A stretch of DNA of 64,000 nt from LMUY01 sp965198895 (GCA_965198895.1 OZ240676.1:5270001-5334000); one strand, 5' to 3'. Shown: positions 54,709 through 63,849, counted from the stretch's first letter. Translations and numbers: made by a program. The notes: generated by a model not told the origin, from the sequence alone.

Positions 54709-55662
54709 CTATTCGTCCGCACCGGGCCGGTCCAGCAGGGCTGCCATCGCGCTCGCGACGTCCGCCTGCCCGGCCAGCACGGCAGCGACGCCGGCGATGA
54801 TCGGGCACGGCACCCCACCGGCGCGGGCCAGCAAGGCGGGGGCCGCGTCCACTCCCTCGACCGCCGCCCCGATCGCCTGGCGGGCCTCGGCCGGGGCTGT
54901 ACCCTGCCCGATCGCGTGCCCCAGCCGGGCGTTGCGGCTCGCCGAACCGGCGCAGGTCAGCATCAGGTCGCCCAGGCCGGACAGCCCGCTGACCGTCTCC
55001 GCCCGCCCGCCCAGCGCGACGGCCAGCCGCGCGATCTCGGCGATGCCGCGGGTGACCAGGGCGGCGCGCGCGTTCTCCCCCAGCCCCGCCCCGATCGCGA
55101 TGCCGGCCGCGATCGCGATCACGTTCTTGGCCGCGCCGCCGACCTGCGCGCCGACCGGATCGGCGCTGCCGTACAGCCGGTATTCGCGGCTGCCGAGCAA
55201 GGGCAGCAGCACCGCGCGCAACGCCGGGTCGGCGCTCGCCAGGACGGCGGCGGCGGGGAGATGGCGGGCCAATTCGTGCGCGAAATTCGGCCCGGTGAGA
55301 ATCGCGGCCGGCGCACCGGGCCGGACCGCGGCGACGATCTCCGCCGGGAACAGGGCGGTGCCGGTCTCCAGTCCCTTCATGCAGAGCACGAGCGGTGCGT
55401 CCGGCAGTTTGAACGCCAAAGTCGCCCGTAGATGCTGCACCGGGGTGACCAGCAGCACCGCGTCGGCCGTTTCGGGCAGTTCCGCCGTGACCGCGATTCC
55501 GGCCGGCAACGTCACTCCCGGTAGCCGGCGGCTTTCTCGCGCCGAAGCGATCGGGCCCGGGTTACGGGCCCACAGCGTCACAGCATGACCGGACCGAGCG
55601 CAATGCACCGCCAACGCCGTCCCCCACGCGCCGGCACCGACGACGAGGATGTGCTTCGTCAA
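54709..55662 (-). CDS. gpsA: Glycerol-3-phosphate dehydrogenase [NAD(P)+]
   Basis: 317 residues; reduces dihydroxyacetone phosphate to glycerol-3-phosphate for phospholipid synthesis, feeding PlsY. GAGAWGTALAVHCARSGH is the NAD(P) site, LTGPNFAHELA and AAKNVIAIAAGI (catalytic Lys) follow, then LSGLGDLMLTCAGSASRNARLG in the C-terminal domain. The start is TTG 55662, since the Rossmann strand begins immediately and no ATG or GTG fits; the leader upstream of it is the end of a family A repeat. Confidence 0.94.
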   Translation of the reverse strand: MTKHILVVGAGAWGTALAVHCARSGHAVTLWARNPGPIASARESRRLPGVTLPAGIAVTAELPETADAVLLVTPVQHLRATLAFKLPDAPLVLCMKGLETGTALFPAEIVAAVRPGAPAAILTGPNFAHELARHLPAAAVLASADPALRAVLLPLLGSREYRLYGSADPVGAQVGGAAKNVIAIAAGIAIGAGLGENARAALVTRGIAEIARLAVALGGRAETVSGLSGLGDLMLTCAGSASRNARLGHAIGQGTAPAEARQAIGAAVEGVDAAPALLARAGGVPCPIIAGVAAVLAGQADVASAMAALLDRPGADE

Positions 55663-55669
55663 GACGGAG

Positions 55670-55814
55670 TACCGTCGTGCCAGGGCTGGACCCTGGTATC
55701 CACGGGGCCGGGCTGATGACGTCGCCCGGACGTTCCGCAGATCGCTTGCCCAACAGGGTCAGCCGGTGGGTGCCGCAAGCGAGTGGAGACCAGGATCAAG
55801 CCCTGGCATGACCT
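55670..55814. repeat. Family A composite palindromic repeat, copy 3 (gpsA/rlmJ)
   Basis: Left arm GTACCGTCGTGCCAGGGCTGGACCCTGGTATCCACGG at 55670-55706, right arm GAGTGGAGACCAGGATCAAGCCCTGGCATGACC at about 55781-55812. The rlmJ stop (55813-55815) directly abuts its right edge and the gpsA TTG is 8 bp from its left edge. Confidence 0.85.
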
Positions 55815-56631
55815 ACTCATCCGTCACCCTCGCCGCCGACCAACCCTGCCCGGGCTCGCCATCGCCGAGCCGTGCGAGCAGCGCGGACAGAAGCTCCGGC
55901 CACTCCTCCTCCCACCGGAATGGCGGGTTGCGGACCAGCAGTCCGTTGCCGTTCAGCCGGGTCGGGTCGGTCGGTTCGCGCAGCCACAATTCGGCCGCCA
56001 CTACGTCCCGGATGCCGGCCAGCCGCACCGCTTCGTGGAGGGTGCGGACCGGGGCGCGGTGCTTGATCGGATACCACGCGGCCACGATCCCGGCCGGAAA
56101 GCGGCGCGCCACGGTGGCCATCGCCTCCGCCACCCGCGTGTGGTCGCCCGGTGCCTCGTAGGGCGGATCGATCAGCACCAGCCCCCGCTTGGCGGTGCCC
56201 GGCGGCAACAGCGCGCCGAGCGCGTCCCAGCCGTCGCGCTCGTGCACCGCCACCTGCTTGTCGCGCGCGAACTCCCGGCGCAGCGACGCGCAATCCTCCG
56301 GATGCAGCTCACAGCAGATCAGCCGATCATCCGGCCGCAGGAGGGCGCAAATGAGAGCGGGCGAGCCGGGATACAGCCCCTCCGCCTCCACCAACCCGAC
56401 GTAATCGGCCAGCGGCGGCGGCGGGTCGTGCAGCAGGCGAGCGATGCCGGCCCGCCACTCGCCGGTGCGCTCGGCCGGGCCGGACAGGTCGTAGCGCCCC
56501 GCCCCGGCATGCGTGTCCAGCACCGCGAACGGCGCCGGCTTGCGGAGCAGCGCGCGGAGCAGCCAGACGAGCAGCGCGTGCTTGGTGCAATCCGCGAAAT
56601 TGCCGGCGTGGAAGGCATGGCGGTAGTTCAC
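55813..56631 (-). CDS. rlmJ: 23S rRNA (adenine-2030-N6)-methyltransferase RlmJ
   Basis: 272 residues from GTG 56631 (NYRHAFHAGNFADCTKHALL, the family's fixed start). FAVLDTHAGAGRYDL is the SAM motif and LIDPPYE the adenine-methylation catalytic motif. It methylates A2030 of 23S rRNA, a modification also implicated in use of DNA as nutrient in older literature under the name YhiR. GTG overlaps the tsaD stop (GTGA), so tsaD-rlmJ is a coupled pair. The end abuts a family A repeat. Confidence 0.94.
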   Translation of the reverse strand: MNYRHAFHAGNFADCTKHALLVWLLRALLRKPAPFAVLDTHAGAGRYDLSGPAERTGEWRAGIARLLHDPPPPLADYVGLVEAEGLYPGSPALICALLRPDDRLICCELHPEDCASLRREFARDKQVAVHERDGWDALGALLPPGTAKRGLVLIDPPYEAPGDHTRVAEAMATVARRFPAGIVAAWYPIKHRAPVRTLHEAVRLAGIRDVVAAELWLREPTDPTRLNGNGLLVRNPPFRWEEEWPELLSALLARLGDGEPGQGWSAARVTDE

Positions 56632-57641
56632 GCGGCCCCCGTCATCTCGTCGAGCGGCCAACGCGGCCGGGGCGCCGTTCCGAGCGGGTCGGACAGGCCC
56701 AGCCGTAACCGCTCGATCCCGGCCCACGCCACCATCACCGCGTTGTCGCCACACAGGCGCAGCGGCGGCGCCACCCAGGGCAGCCCGTGCGCCGCCGCCA
56801 CTTCGGTCAGCGCCGCCCGCACGGCACCGTTCGCCGCGACTCCGCCTGCCACCACCAGCGCCCTCGCCTCCGGCATGGCGGCGAGGGCATGGGTGGCGCG
56901 ATCGGCCATGACCTCAGCCACCGCCGCCTGGAAACTGGCCGCGACATCCGCCGCGTCGTGCTCCGACGGATGTTTGGCCACGACTTGCGCCACCGCTGTC
57001 TTCAGCCCCGAAAACGAAAAATCGCAGCCGGGCCGCCGCAACAAGGGGCGGGGGAATGGAAAGCGTTTCGGATCGCCGCCGGCCGCCAGGCGCTCGACGT
57101 GCGGGCCACCGGGCCAGGGCTGGCCGAGCAGCTTGCCGACCTTGTCGAACGCCTCCCCCACCGCGTCGTCGATCGTGCCACCCAGGCGCCGATACTGGCC
57201 GACACCGTGCACCGCAACGCACTGGCAATGGCCGCCACTGACCAGCAGCAGCAGATACGGAAAGGCGAGGCCGTCCGTCAGCCTTGCGGTGAGGGCATGC
57301 GCCTCCAGATGGTTCACCGCGACGAACGGCAGCCCGGCTGCCACCGACACGCCCTTGCCGAAGCCACTGCCGACGATCAGCCCGCCGATGAGACCCGGCC
57401 CGGTGCTCGCCGCCACGCCGCCCAGGCCGGATACGGTCAAGCCGGCGCGGCTTAGGACGCCGTTCACCAGGCCGGGCAGATGCTGCAGGTGGGCACGGGC
57501 CGCGATTTCCGGGACCACGCCACCGAAGCTTGCGTGTTCGGTCTGGCTGAGCACGGCCTCGGCCAGCACCGTGCCGTCCTCGGCGAGCACGGCGGCGGCG
57601 GTTTCGTCACACGAGGTCTCGATCCCCAACACGGGATTCAT
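56628..57641 (-). CDS. tsaD: tRNA threonylcarbamoyladenosine transferase TsaD
   Basis: 337 residues from ATG 57641 (NPVLGIETSCDETAAAVL). With TsaB and TsaE it installs the t6A base on tRNAs reading ANN codons. The metal-binding AVNHLEAHALTA and the last Asp in CGDNAVMVAWAG are intact, and VSGGHC, GEAFDKVGKLLG and FSFSGLKTAV are conserved ASKHA blocks. tsaD is divergent from hemC with 45 bp between, the arrangement usual in alphaproteobacteria; both promoters must lie in that gap. Confidence 0.96.
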   Translation of the reverse strand: MNPVLGIETSCDETAAAVLAEDGTVLAEAVLSQTEHASFGGVVPEIAARAHLQHLPGLVNGVLSRAGLTVSGLGGVAASTGPGLIGGLIVGSGFGKGVSVAAGLPFVAVNHLEAHALTARLTDGLAFPYLLLLVSGGHCQCVAVHGVGQYRRLGGTIDDAVGEAFDKVGKLLGQPWPGGPHVERLAAGGDPKRFPFPRPLLRRPGCDFSFSGLKTAVAQVVAKHPSEHDAADVAASFQAAVAEVMADRATHALAAMPEARALVVAGGVAANGAVRAALTEVAAAHGLPWVAPPLRLCGDNAVMVAWAGIERLRLGLSDPLGTAPRPRWPLDEMTGAA

Positions 57642-57686
57642 GGCCGGGCTTTCCAATCTTCCGCCGGGGTGTATAGGACGCCGATT

Positions 57687-58706
57687 ATGCCAGACGTGAA
57701 TTCACCCGCCAGCGTACAAACGCCGCGGGTCCGGCCACACATGCGCGTTCTGCCGCTCCGGGTGGGCACCCGCGGGTCGCCGCTCGCCTTGGTGCAGACC
57801 CGATTCTTCCTCCAACGGCTGCAAGGCTTCTGCCCCGTGCTGCGCGGCATGGACGTGTTCCAGGAGCACGTCATACGCACCACGGGCGATGCCGTGCAGG
57901 ATCGTTCGCTGGCAGAAATCGGCGGCAAGGGATTGTTCTCCAAGGAAATACACGAGGCACTGGCGGACCGCCGGGTCGACTTCGCGGTCCACAGCCTCAA
58001 GGACCTGGAAACCGACCTGCCTCCCGGCATCGTGCTTGCCTGCACCCTGCGGCGGGAAGATGCACGCGACGCCATCATCCTCGGCCCGCGTTGCGCGCCC
58101 GCCGACCCATCGGACCCGTTCGCCGCCCTGCCTGCCGGTGCCGATATCGGCACCAACTCGGTCCGGCGCCAGGCGCAGTTGCTGCATGCCCGTCCGGACC
58201 TGCGGACGGTGCTGATCCGCGGCAACGTGGACACGCGGATCAATAAGATCCTGGCCGGCGATTGCACCGCCTCGTTCCTGGCACTGGCCGGGTTGCGGCG
58301 CCTGGGCATCGAGGGCAACGCGCCCCCGGGCCTCACCATCATGCCGATCGACCCGGAGTCGATGGTGCCGTCCGCCGGTCAAGGCATCGTCGGCGTCACC
58401 GTTCGCGAGGACGAGACCGAGCTGCTCGAACTGCTCGCCGGCATCGAGGACCCGCAGGCCCGCGCCGTCTCCACCGCCGAGCGCGCCCTGCTGGCGCTGC
58501 TGGACGGGTCGTGCCGGACGCCAATCGGCGGCTATGCCCGCTTCCTGCCCGACGGCCAACTGCATTTGACGGGGCTGGTCGCGCGGGCCGACGGCTCGTT
58601 CCTGCTGAAGCGCAGCCTGCACGGGCTGCCAGCCGATGCGGCGAGGATGGGGTCCGACCTTGGCCGCAGCCTGCGGGCGGACAGCCCCAGCGACATCTTT
58701 GCCTGA
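57687..58706 (+). CDS. hemC: Hydroxymethylbilane synthase (porphobilinogen deaminase)
   Basis: 339 residues from ATG 57687; ATG 57741 would remove 18 non-conserved residues. It links four porphobilinogens to hydroxymethylbilane. RVGTRGSPLALVQTRF, TTGDAVQDRSLAEIGGKGLF, AVHSLKDLETDLPPG (the essential Asp) and DGSCRTPIGGYA, with the Cys that carries the dipyrromethane cofactor, are all present. The stop overlaps the hemD start region by 8 bp. Confidence 0.95.
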   Translation: MPDVNSPASVQTPRVRPHMRVLPLRVGTRGSPLALVQTRFFLQRLQGFCPVLRGMDVFQEHVIRTTGDAVQDRSLAEIGGKGLFSKEIHEALADRRVDFAVHSLKDLETDLPPGIVLACTLRREDARDAIILGPRCAPADPSDPFAALPAGADIGTNSVRRQAQLLHARPDLRTVLIRGNVDTRINKILAGDCTASFLALAGLRRLGIEGNAPPGLTIMPIDPESMVPSAGQGIVGVTVREDETELLELLAGIEDPQARAVSTAERALLALLDGSCRTPIGGYARFLPDGQLHLTGLVARADGSFLLKRSLHGLPADAARMGSDLGRSLRADSPSDIFA

Positions 58707-59391
58707 CCGGAGTGTTCTGGTGACCCGGCCGCAGCCCGGTGCCACGGCCACGGCCAGCCGCCTGGTTGCGGCCGGATGGACGCCCGTGCTGGCGCCCTTC
58801 CTGACGGTGCGCCCGGCCCGAGTGGCTCTGCCGGTTGCCACCTCGGTCCAGGCGGTCGTTGCGGCCAGCGGCAATGCCGTTGCCCTGCCCATTGCATACA
58901 CGAGGCTTCCCCTGCTGGCCGTCGGGAACGCGACCGCGTCCCGCGCGCGCGCCGCCGGATTCACCACCGTGCACAGTGCCGATGGCGATGCCGTGGCGCT
59001 GGCCGGCCTCGCCGCCCGCCTGCTCGACCCGGCACGCGGACCCTTGTTGCTGACCACCGGGCGTGGCCAGGGCACGGCATTGGCCCGGGCACTGCGAAAG
59101 GGCGGCTTCACCGTGCGGCGGCGCGCGGTCTATGCCAGCGCGCATGTGCGCCGCTTCCCCGAGCCCGCGGCCGACGCCATCACCAGCGGCTTGCACGCAG
59201 CCCTGTTCTTCTCCACCGAAACGGCACGCGCCTTTGCCCGGCTCCTGCCTGCCTCGCTGCGCCCCTACCTGGGGCATACCGACGCAGCCGTGATCGCGCC
59301 GGGCGCGGCGCAACCTTTGATGCACTTGCCGTGGCGAACGCTCCGTGTCGCACTGCGCCCCACTCAGGACGAGGTTCTGGCTCTCCTATGA
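58699..59391 (+). CDS. hemD: Uroporphyrinogen-III synthase
   Basis: 230 residues. It closes hydroxymethylbilane with inversion of ring D. This fast-evolving family keeps little identity; here VLVTRPQPGATATASRLVAAGW opens the protein, AVGNATASRARAAGF is in the middle and LFFSTETARAFARLLP in the second domain. Its place between hemC and a mitofilin gene settles the identity. TTG 58699 starts 8 bp inside hemC and no ATG or GTG gives the complete first strand. The protein is about 20 residues shorter than most relatives. Confidence 0.85.
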   Translation: MPDRSVLVTRPQPGATATASRLVAAGWTPVLAPFLTVRPARVALPVATSVQAVVAASGNAVALPIAYTRLPLLAVGNATASRARAAGFTTVHSADGDAVALAGLAARLLDPARGPLLLTTGRGQGTALARALRKGGFTVRRRAVYASAHVRRFPEPAADAITSGLHAALFFSTETARAFARLLPASLRPYLGHTDAAVIAPGAAQPLMHLPWRTLRVALRPTQDEVLALL

Positions 59392-60440
59392 CCGACGAAA
59401 CCCCCATCGCGCTCGACGAAACGCACCCCGTTCCACCGGTGGAACCGGTCTCCTCCCCGGCTGCCTCGACGTGGAGCGGTGGCCCCCCCGAGCCCGCGCC
59501 GGGCCCCGGCCGGACCCTGCTGGGGGTGATCGTCATCCTGCTGATCGTTGTCGCGGTCGGTGGCATCTTGACCTGGCGCAGGAGTTCGGCCGCAGCCGAC
59601 CAGGTCGCGCAGTTGCAGAGCCAGATCGACGAGCTGAAGACGCAGACGGCCTCGCTGCAAGCCCGGCCGCTGCCGCCGCCCCCGCCACCGCCGCCAAATC
59701 TCGCACCGATCGAGCAGCGGCTGACCGCGCTCGAGAACAAGCCGCCCGCCAAGGCCGAACTGGATGCGGCCGGGCAGCAGCAGATCGCCTCGCTGGCGGG
59801 CCGGGTGGACGGCATCACCGCGCGGCAGAACCAGCTCGGCACACAGGAACAGGCCGACATCGACAAGCTGCAGCAGACCGAGCAGGCCGATACCGCGAAG
59901 ATCAACGACCAACTCGCCAGCCTGGACACACGACTGACCGCGGCCTCCAAGGCGGGCGGCGAGATTTCGCAGATCAACGAGCGCCAGGCCCGCATCGTCC
60001 AGCTGCAAGGCGCCGCCGCCGCGTTGGCCGCCGGCCGGCCGCTCGGCACGATCAACGGCGCCCCGCCGGCGCTGGCCCAGTTCGCCACCAAACCGGCGCC
60101 CACCGAGGCGTCGCTGCGCCTGTCGTTCGACGCCGCCGCGGCGGACGCGCGCAAGGCCGGCCAGCCGTATACCGAGCAGACGCCGTTCCTGAACCGGATG
60201 TGGGATCGCTTGCAGTCGGGCGTCGTGGTGCGCGAAGGCGACCGGGTGATCGTGGGCGATGCCGTCTCTGGGGTGCTGGAGCATGCCAAGCGGCAGCTCG
60301 ATGCCGGCGACCTGCAGGGTGCGGTCTCGGCGCTGGACGGCCTGGCTGGCCCGGCGGCCGCGGCGATGGCGCCGTGGCGGGCGCAGGCCCAGTCGCTGAT
60401 CGATGCTCGGGCGGCCCTGATCTCGGCGGCGCATAGCTGA
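59388..60440 (+). CDS. Mitofilin-like membrane protein (COG4223)
   Basis: 350 residues. ATG 59388 overlaps the hemD stop (ATGA). One membrane helix (LLGVIVILLIVVAVGGILTW, about residues 43-62) follows an acidic-Pro N-terminus, then a Pro-run (PPPPPPPP), a long coiled coil (about 75-215, heptads such as QVAQLQSQIDELKTQTASL) and a C-terminal folded domain. Alphaproteobacteria use this mitofilin-like protein, encoded between hemD and hemY, in shaping the inner membrane; a role in haem synthesis itself is not shown. Confidence 0.88.
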   Translation: MTDETPIALDETHPVPPVEPVSSPAASTWSGGPPEPAPGPGRTLLGVIVILLIVVAVGGILTWRRSSAAADQVAQLQSQIDELKTQTASLQARPLPPPPPPPPNLAPIEQRLTALENKPPAKAELDAAGQQQIASLAGRVDGITARQNQLGTQEQADIDKLQQTEQADTAKINDQLASLDTRLTAASKAGGEISQINERQARIVQLQGAAAALAAGRPLGTINGAPPALAQFATKPAPTEASLRLSFDAAAADARKAGQPYTEQTPFLNRMWDRLQSGVVVREGDRVIVGDAVSGVLEHAKRQLDAGDLQGAVSALDGLAGPAAAAMAPWRAQAQSLIDARAALISAAHS

Positions 60441-61723
60441 TGCGCCGCGTCATCTCTTTCCTCGTCGTCGCGGCCATCCTGGTGGCCTTCGCCTGGTGGA
60501 TGGCGGAGCTACCGGGTTCGGTGAGCGTGAATGTCGGCACCATCAACATGTCGGCGCCGACCCCGGTCGCGCTGCTGGCGGCACTGGTGCTGTTCCTGGT
60601 GGTCTACATCATTGTCCGCCTGCTCGCCCTGGTGTTCCGGCTACCCAGCCGGACCCGGCGGCTGCGGGCCATGCGCAACCGTGACCGGGGCGACACGGCG
60701 GTGACGCGTACGCTGCTCGCCTTGGCCGGGGGTGATCCCGACACGGCCCGGCGCGAGGCCCAGCGCAGCCGCGCCTTGCTCGGCGACACGCCGCATACGT
60801 TGCTGCTCTCCGCCTACGCCGCCCGGCAAGGCGGCGAAGCGGAGCGTGCCGACGCCGTGTTCACCGAACTCGCCGGCCGTAAGGACGCCGCCTTCCTCGG
60901 CCTGCGCGGCCTGTATCAAGGCGCCGTGGCCCGGGGCGATTGGGACGCCGCCAACGCCCTCGCTCGCCAGGCGGCGGACATCAACCCCGACGCACCCTGG
61001 CTGCGCATGGAACGCGAACGACTGGCGATCCGCTCCGGTTCGTGGACCGAGGCGCTGCAATTGGCTGGCCGCGGCACGCCTGTCGCTGTGCTCGCAACCG
61101 CTGCCGCCGAAGCCGAGCCCGATCCCGCCCAGGCCCGCCGCCTGGCACAGCGCGCCTGGAAGGCCGACCCGGCGTTCACCCCCGCCGCCCTCGCCTATGC
61201 CCGCCGCCTCCGCGAAGCCGGGCGGGAGAAGCGGGCGCAGGCGGTGCTGCGGGAGAGCTGGACCAAGAACCCCCACCCGGCGCTGGGCGAGGCGTCCCTG
61301 GCCGCGGGCGGCTTCATGTCCCGCGAGTCGCGGGCGGTTTGGCTGACCACCGACCTGCCGGACCATCCGGAGAGCAAGCTGCTGCGCGCCCACGCCGCCC
61401 TCGACGCCGGCAACCTGGTGGAAGCACGCCGCTATGCCGAGGCCGCGCGCGATGGCGGCCTGGAGGAGCGCCGGGTGTGGCTGCTGCTGGCCGGCATCGC
61501 CACGCGCGAGGACGATGCGGAGGCTGCGTCCAGTGCACTCCGCCGGGCCGCGAATGCCCCGCCGGACGCCCATTGGCGGTGCGAGGCCTGCGGCGAGTCG
61601 CACGAAGAATGGCACGCCGTCTGCAGCCACTGCGGCGAGGCCGGCAAGATCACCTGGGGCAGCCAGGTCGGCCGCGGCACGACCACGCTTGCCATCGACT
61701 CCGGCTACGCCATCCTGCCATAG
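60440..61723 (+). CDS. hemY: HemY-like TPR protein with C-terminal zinc ribbon
   Basis: 427 residues; ATG 60440 overlaps the TGA of the mitofilin gene (TGATG). Two N-terminal membrane helices (about 5-22 and 41-63), then TPR-like helical repeats of the HemY_N type (LLALAGGDPDTARREAQRSR...), and a C-terminal Cys4 ribbon, WRCEACGESHEEWHAVCSHCG, at about 375-400. HemY proteins of Proteobacteria are not the protoporphyrinogen oxidase of the same name but membrane TPR proteins of unclear role linked with hemCD. The zinc ribbon resembles that of LapB. Confidence 0.9.
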   Translation: MRRVISFLVVAAILVAFAWWMAELPGSVSVNVGTINMSAPTPVALLAALVLFLVVYIIVRLLALVFRLPSRTRRLRAMRNRDRGDTAVTRTLLALAGGDPDTARREAQRSRALLGDTPHTLLLSAYAARQGGEAERADAVFTELAGRKDAAFLGLRGLYQGAVARGDWDAANALARQAADINPDAPWLRMERERLAIRSGSWTEALQLAGRGTPVAVLATAAAEAEPDPAQARRLAQRAWKADPAFTPAALAYARRLREAGREKRAQAVLRESWTKNPHPALGEASLAAGGFMSRESRAVWLTTDLPDHPESKLLRAHAALDAGNLVEARRYAEAARDGGLEERRVWLLLAGIATREDDAEAASSALRRAANAPPDAHWRCEACGESHEEWHAVCSHCGEAGKITWGSQVGRGTTTLAIDSGYAILP

Positions 61724-61735
61724 CCGAGTGGGCGG

Positions 61736-63079
61736 TTAAGCGGGCAAGCTCACCGTCGCCCGCAAGCCGCAGCCCGAGCGGTTGGCGAGCACGACGTCGC
61801 CGCCATGGGCGCGCAAGATGTTCCGGGCGATCGGCAGCCCCAGCCCGGTGCCGCCGGTCTCGCGATTGCGGCTTGCCTCCAGGCGGTGGAACGGCTCGAA
61901 CACGCGGTCCAACTCGGCGGAGGGAATGCCAGGGCCATCGTCGTCGATCACCACTGTCAGCGAGCCGTTCTGCGGCCGGGTCAGGGCGATGCGGGCGACG
62001 TTGCCGTAATTCAGCGCGTTCTGCACCAGGTTGGACAAGGCCCGCTTCATCGCGACCGGGCGGGCCCGCACCACCTGGTGGTCCGGCCCGTCGTAACAGA
62101 CCAGGTCGGCGGCGTCCGGGCGGGCGTCGGCAGCCTCCTCGCCGATGGTGCGGAGCAACTCGGCCAGATCCAGTGCCACCAGCGCCTCTGCCGCCGCGTC
62201 GTCGCGGCCGAAAGCCAGCGTGGCGGCGACCATGCTCTCGAGTTCGTCGAGATCGGCCAGCATCTTGAGCTGCTGCTCCTCGTCCTCCATCCACTCCGCC
62301 CGCAGCTTCAGGCGGGTGATCGGCGTGCGCAGGTCGTGGCCGATGGCGGTGAGCAGGAAAGTGCGGTCACGGACGAAACGGCGGATGCGTTCGGCCATCA
62401 CGTTGAACGCGCGGGCGGCCTTGATCGCCTCCACGGTGCCGCGCTCGGGCAGCGGTGCCGCATTCACGTCCAGCCCCAGTCGCTCGGCCGCGGCAGCCAG
62501 GTCGCGCATCGGCGAGCTGAACTCGCGCACGGCCCAGATCACCAGCAGCCCGGCTGCCACCGTCATCAGCGTGAAGGCGATCAGGAAGTTCTCCGACCAG
62601 AACGGCAGGAAGCGCCTCAGCGAGATGTTGACGTTCAGCCACTCGCCCGTCGGCAACCGCATGCTGACCAGCAGCCGCCGCTCGGACGGCAGGCCGCGCA
62701 CCATCAACTCGTGCCAGCGTTGGCTGGGCGGAATCGGCGCGAACTGCATGCTGAGGCGGAGAAACCGCTGCACCGGCGGCGGCGAGGGCGGCAAATCGCT
62801 GGTCGAAGGCCCCGCATCCAACGTGGCGGCTATGCCGGAGTGCGGCTCGAGCTCGTGCAGCAGCGCCTGTCGCTCCTCGGGCGGCGCCAGTACGACCGAA
62901 CGATACAGGCTGCTGATCCGGAGCCCGATCTCCTGCGCCACGGCCAGCCGCTGCAGGTCGAGCCGGTCGAGCGTGTAGAACACCAACCCGCCCGCCTGCA
63001 CCATGGCGAGCCCGGCCAGCAGAACGACCGCTGTCCGGTTGGCCAGACTCTGCGGCCAAACACGCGAGAGCCATCTCAC
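61736..63079 (-). CDS. Membrane sensor histidine kinase (EnvZ-like)
   Basis: 447 residues from GTG 63079 (GTGA overlap with the regulator). Two membrane helices (about 15-36 and 165-187) flank a 128-residue periplasmic sensor region with a Pro-rich linker (PSTSDLPPSPPPVQRF). A HAMP linker follows, then the phosphoacceptor His248 in AIGHDLRTPITRL, the N box NLVQNALNYG, DDDGPGIP and GGTGLGLPIA. The signal is unknown. It phosphorylates the response regulator encoded just upstream. Confidence 0.92.
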   Translation of the reverse strand: MRWLSRVWPQSLANRTAVVLLAGLAMVQAGGLVFYTLDRLDLQRLAVAQEIGLRISSLYRSVVLAPPEERQALLHELEPHSGIAATLDAGPSTSDLPPSPPPVQRFLRLSMQFAPIPPSQRWHELMVRGLPSERRLLVSMRLPTGEWLNVNISLRRFLPFWSENFLIAFTLMTVAAGLLVIWAVREFSSPMRDLAAAAERLGLDVNAAPLPERGTVEAIKAARAFNVMAERIRRFVRDRTFLLTAIGHDLRTPITRLKLRAEWMEDEEQQLKMLADLDELESMVAATLAFGRDDAAAEALVALDLAELLRTIGEEAADARPDAADLVCYDGPDHQVVRARPVAMKRALSNLVQNALNYGNVARIALTRPQNGSLTVVIDDDGPGIPSAELDRVFEPFHRLEASRNRETGGTGLGLPIARNILRAHGGDVVLANRSGCGLRATVSLPA

Positions 63080-63792
63080 GCCCGCTGGACGTCCGCTGCC
63101 AGCACGTAGCCGCCGCCCCGCACGGTCTTGATCAACTGCGCCTGGCGGCCGTCATCCTCGAGCTTGCGGCGCAAGCGGCTGATGGCGACGTCGATCGCGC
63201 GGTCGAACGGCCCAGCTTGGCGCCCGCGCAGCAGGTCCAGCAGCATGTCGCGCGTCAGCACCCGGTTCGCCCGTTCCACCAGGGCCAGCAGCAGGTCATA
63301 TTCACCGCCGGTCAGCGGGACTTCCACGCCATCGGGGCTCAGCAGCCGGCGACGGGCTGGTTCCAGCGTCCAGCCCGCGAAACGCAGCGGCGAGGCATCA
63401 TCGGCGCGGCGGCCGGAGCGATCGGCGGTGCGGCGCAGCACGGCGCGCATGCGGGCCAGCAGTTCGCGGGGGTTGAACGGCTTGGGCACGTAGTCGTCGG
63501 CGCCCAGCTCCAGCCCGATGATGCGGTCGGTCTCCTCACCCATGGCCGTGAGCATCACGATCGGCACGTCGCCCTGGCTGCGCATCCAGCGGGCCAGTTC
63601 CAGCCCACCCTCGCCGGGCAGCATCAAGTCGAGCACCACCAGTTGGAAGTGCCCGGTCGGCCACGCGCGCCGCGCCTCCCTTGCGTCGCGTACGGCCGTG
63701 ACCCGGAAGCGGTGTCGCTCCAGGAAGCGGGCAAGCAGGTCGCGTATTTCCCGGTCATCATCGACGACGAGGATGTGCGGCATCGTTTCCAT
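63076..63792 (-). CDS. OmpR-family response regulator
   Basis: 238 residues from ATG 63792 (METMPHILVVDDD). The receiver domain has the acidic pocket DDD at 11-13, phosphoacceptor Asp55 (VVLDLMLPG), Thr in LTAMG and Lys in VPKPFNP. The C-terminal winged helix (LTGGEYDLLLALVERANRVLTRDMLL, IDVAISRLRRKLED) binds DNA. It is coupled to the kinase by GTGA. Divergent from a short exported gene at 63923; the gap holds paired GTTGCA sites. Confidence 0.94.
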   Translation of the reverse strand: METMPHILVVDDDREIRDLLARFLERHRFRVTAVRDAREARRAWPTGHFQLVVLDLMLPGEGGLELARWMRSQGDVPIVMLTAMGEETDRIIGLELGADDYVPKPFNPRELLARMRAVLRRTADRSGRRADDASPLRFAGWTLEPARRRLLSPDGVEVPLTGGEYDLLLALVERANRVLTRDMLLDLLRGRQAGPFDRAIDVAISRLRRKLEDDGRQAQLIKTVRGGGYVLAADVQRA

Positions 63793-63833
63793 GCAGGGAT
63801 GTTACTCCGTCACACCGGCTCGCGGGAGCAGGC

Positions 63834-63849
63834 GTTGCAATTGGTTGCA
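63834..63849. promoter_or_regulatory. Paired GTTGCA direct repeats, candidate regulator site
   Basis: GTTGCA at 63834-63839 and 63844-63849 begin 10 bp apart, one helical turn, the spacing preferred by OmpR-family dimers. They lie in the 130-bp gap between the divergent regulator gene and the exported-protein gene. This is inference only. Confidence 0.35.

Noticed and set aside
59660..59700. Pro-run in the mitofilin-like gene as a frameshift or sequencing artefact
   Set aside because: The frame stays open, the coiled coil continues after it, and Pro-runs are common linkers in this protein family.
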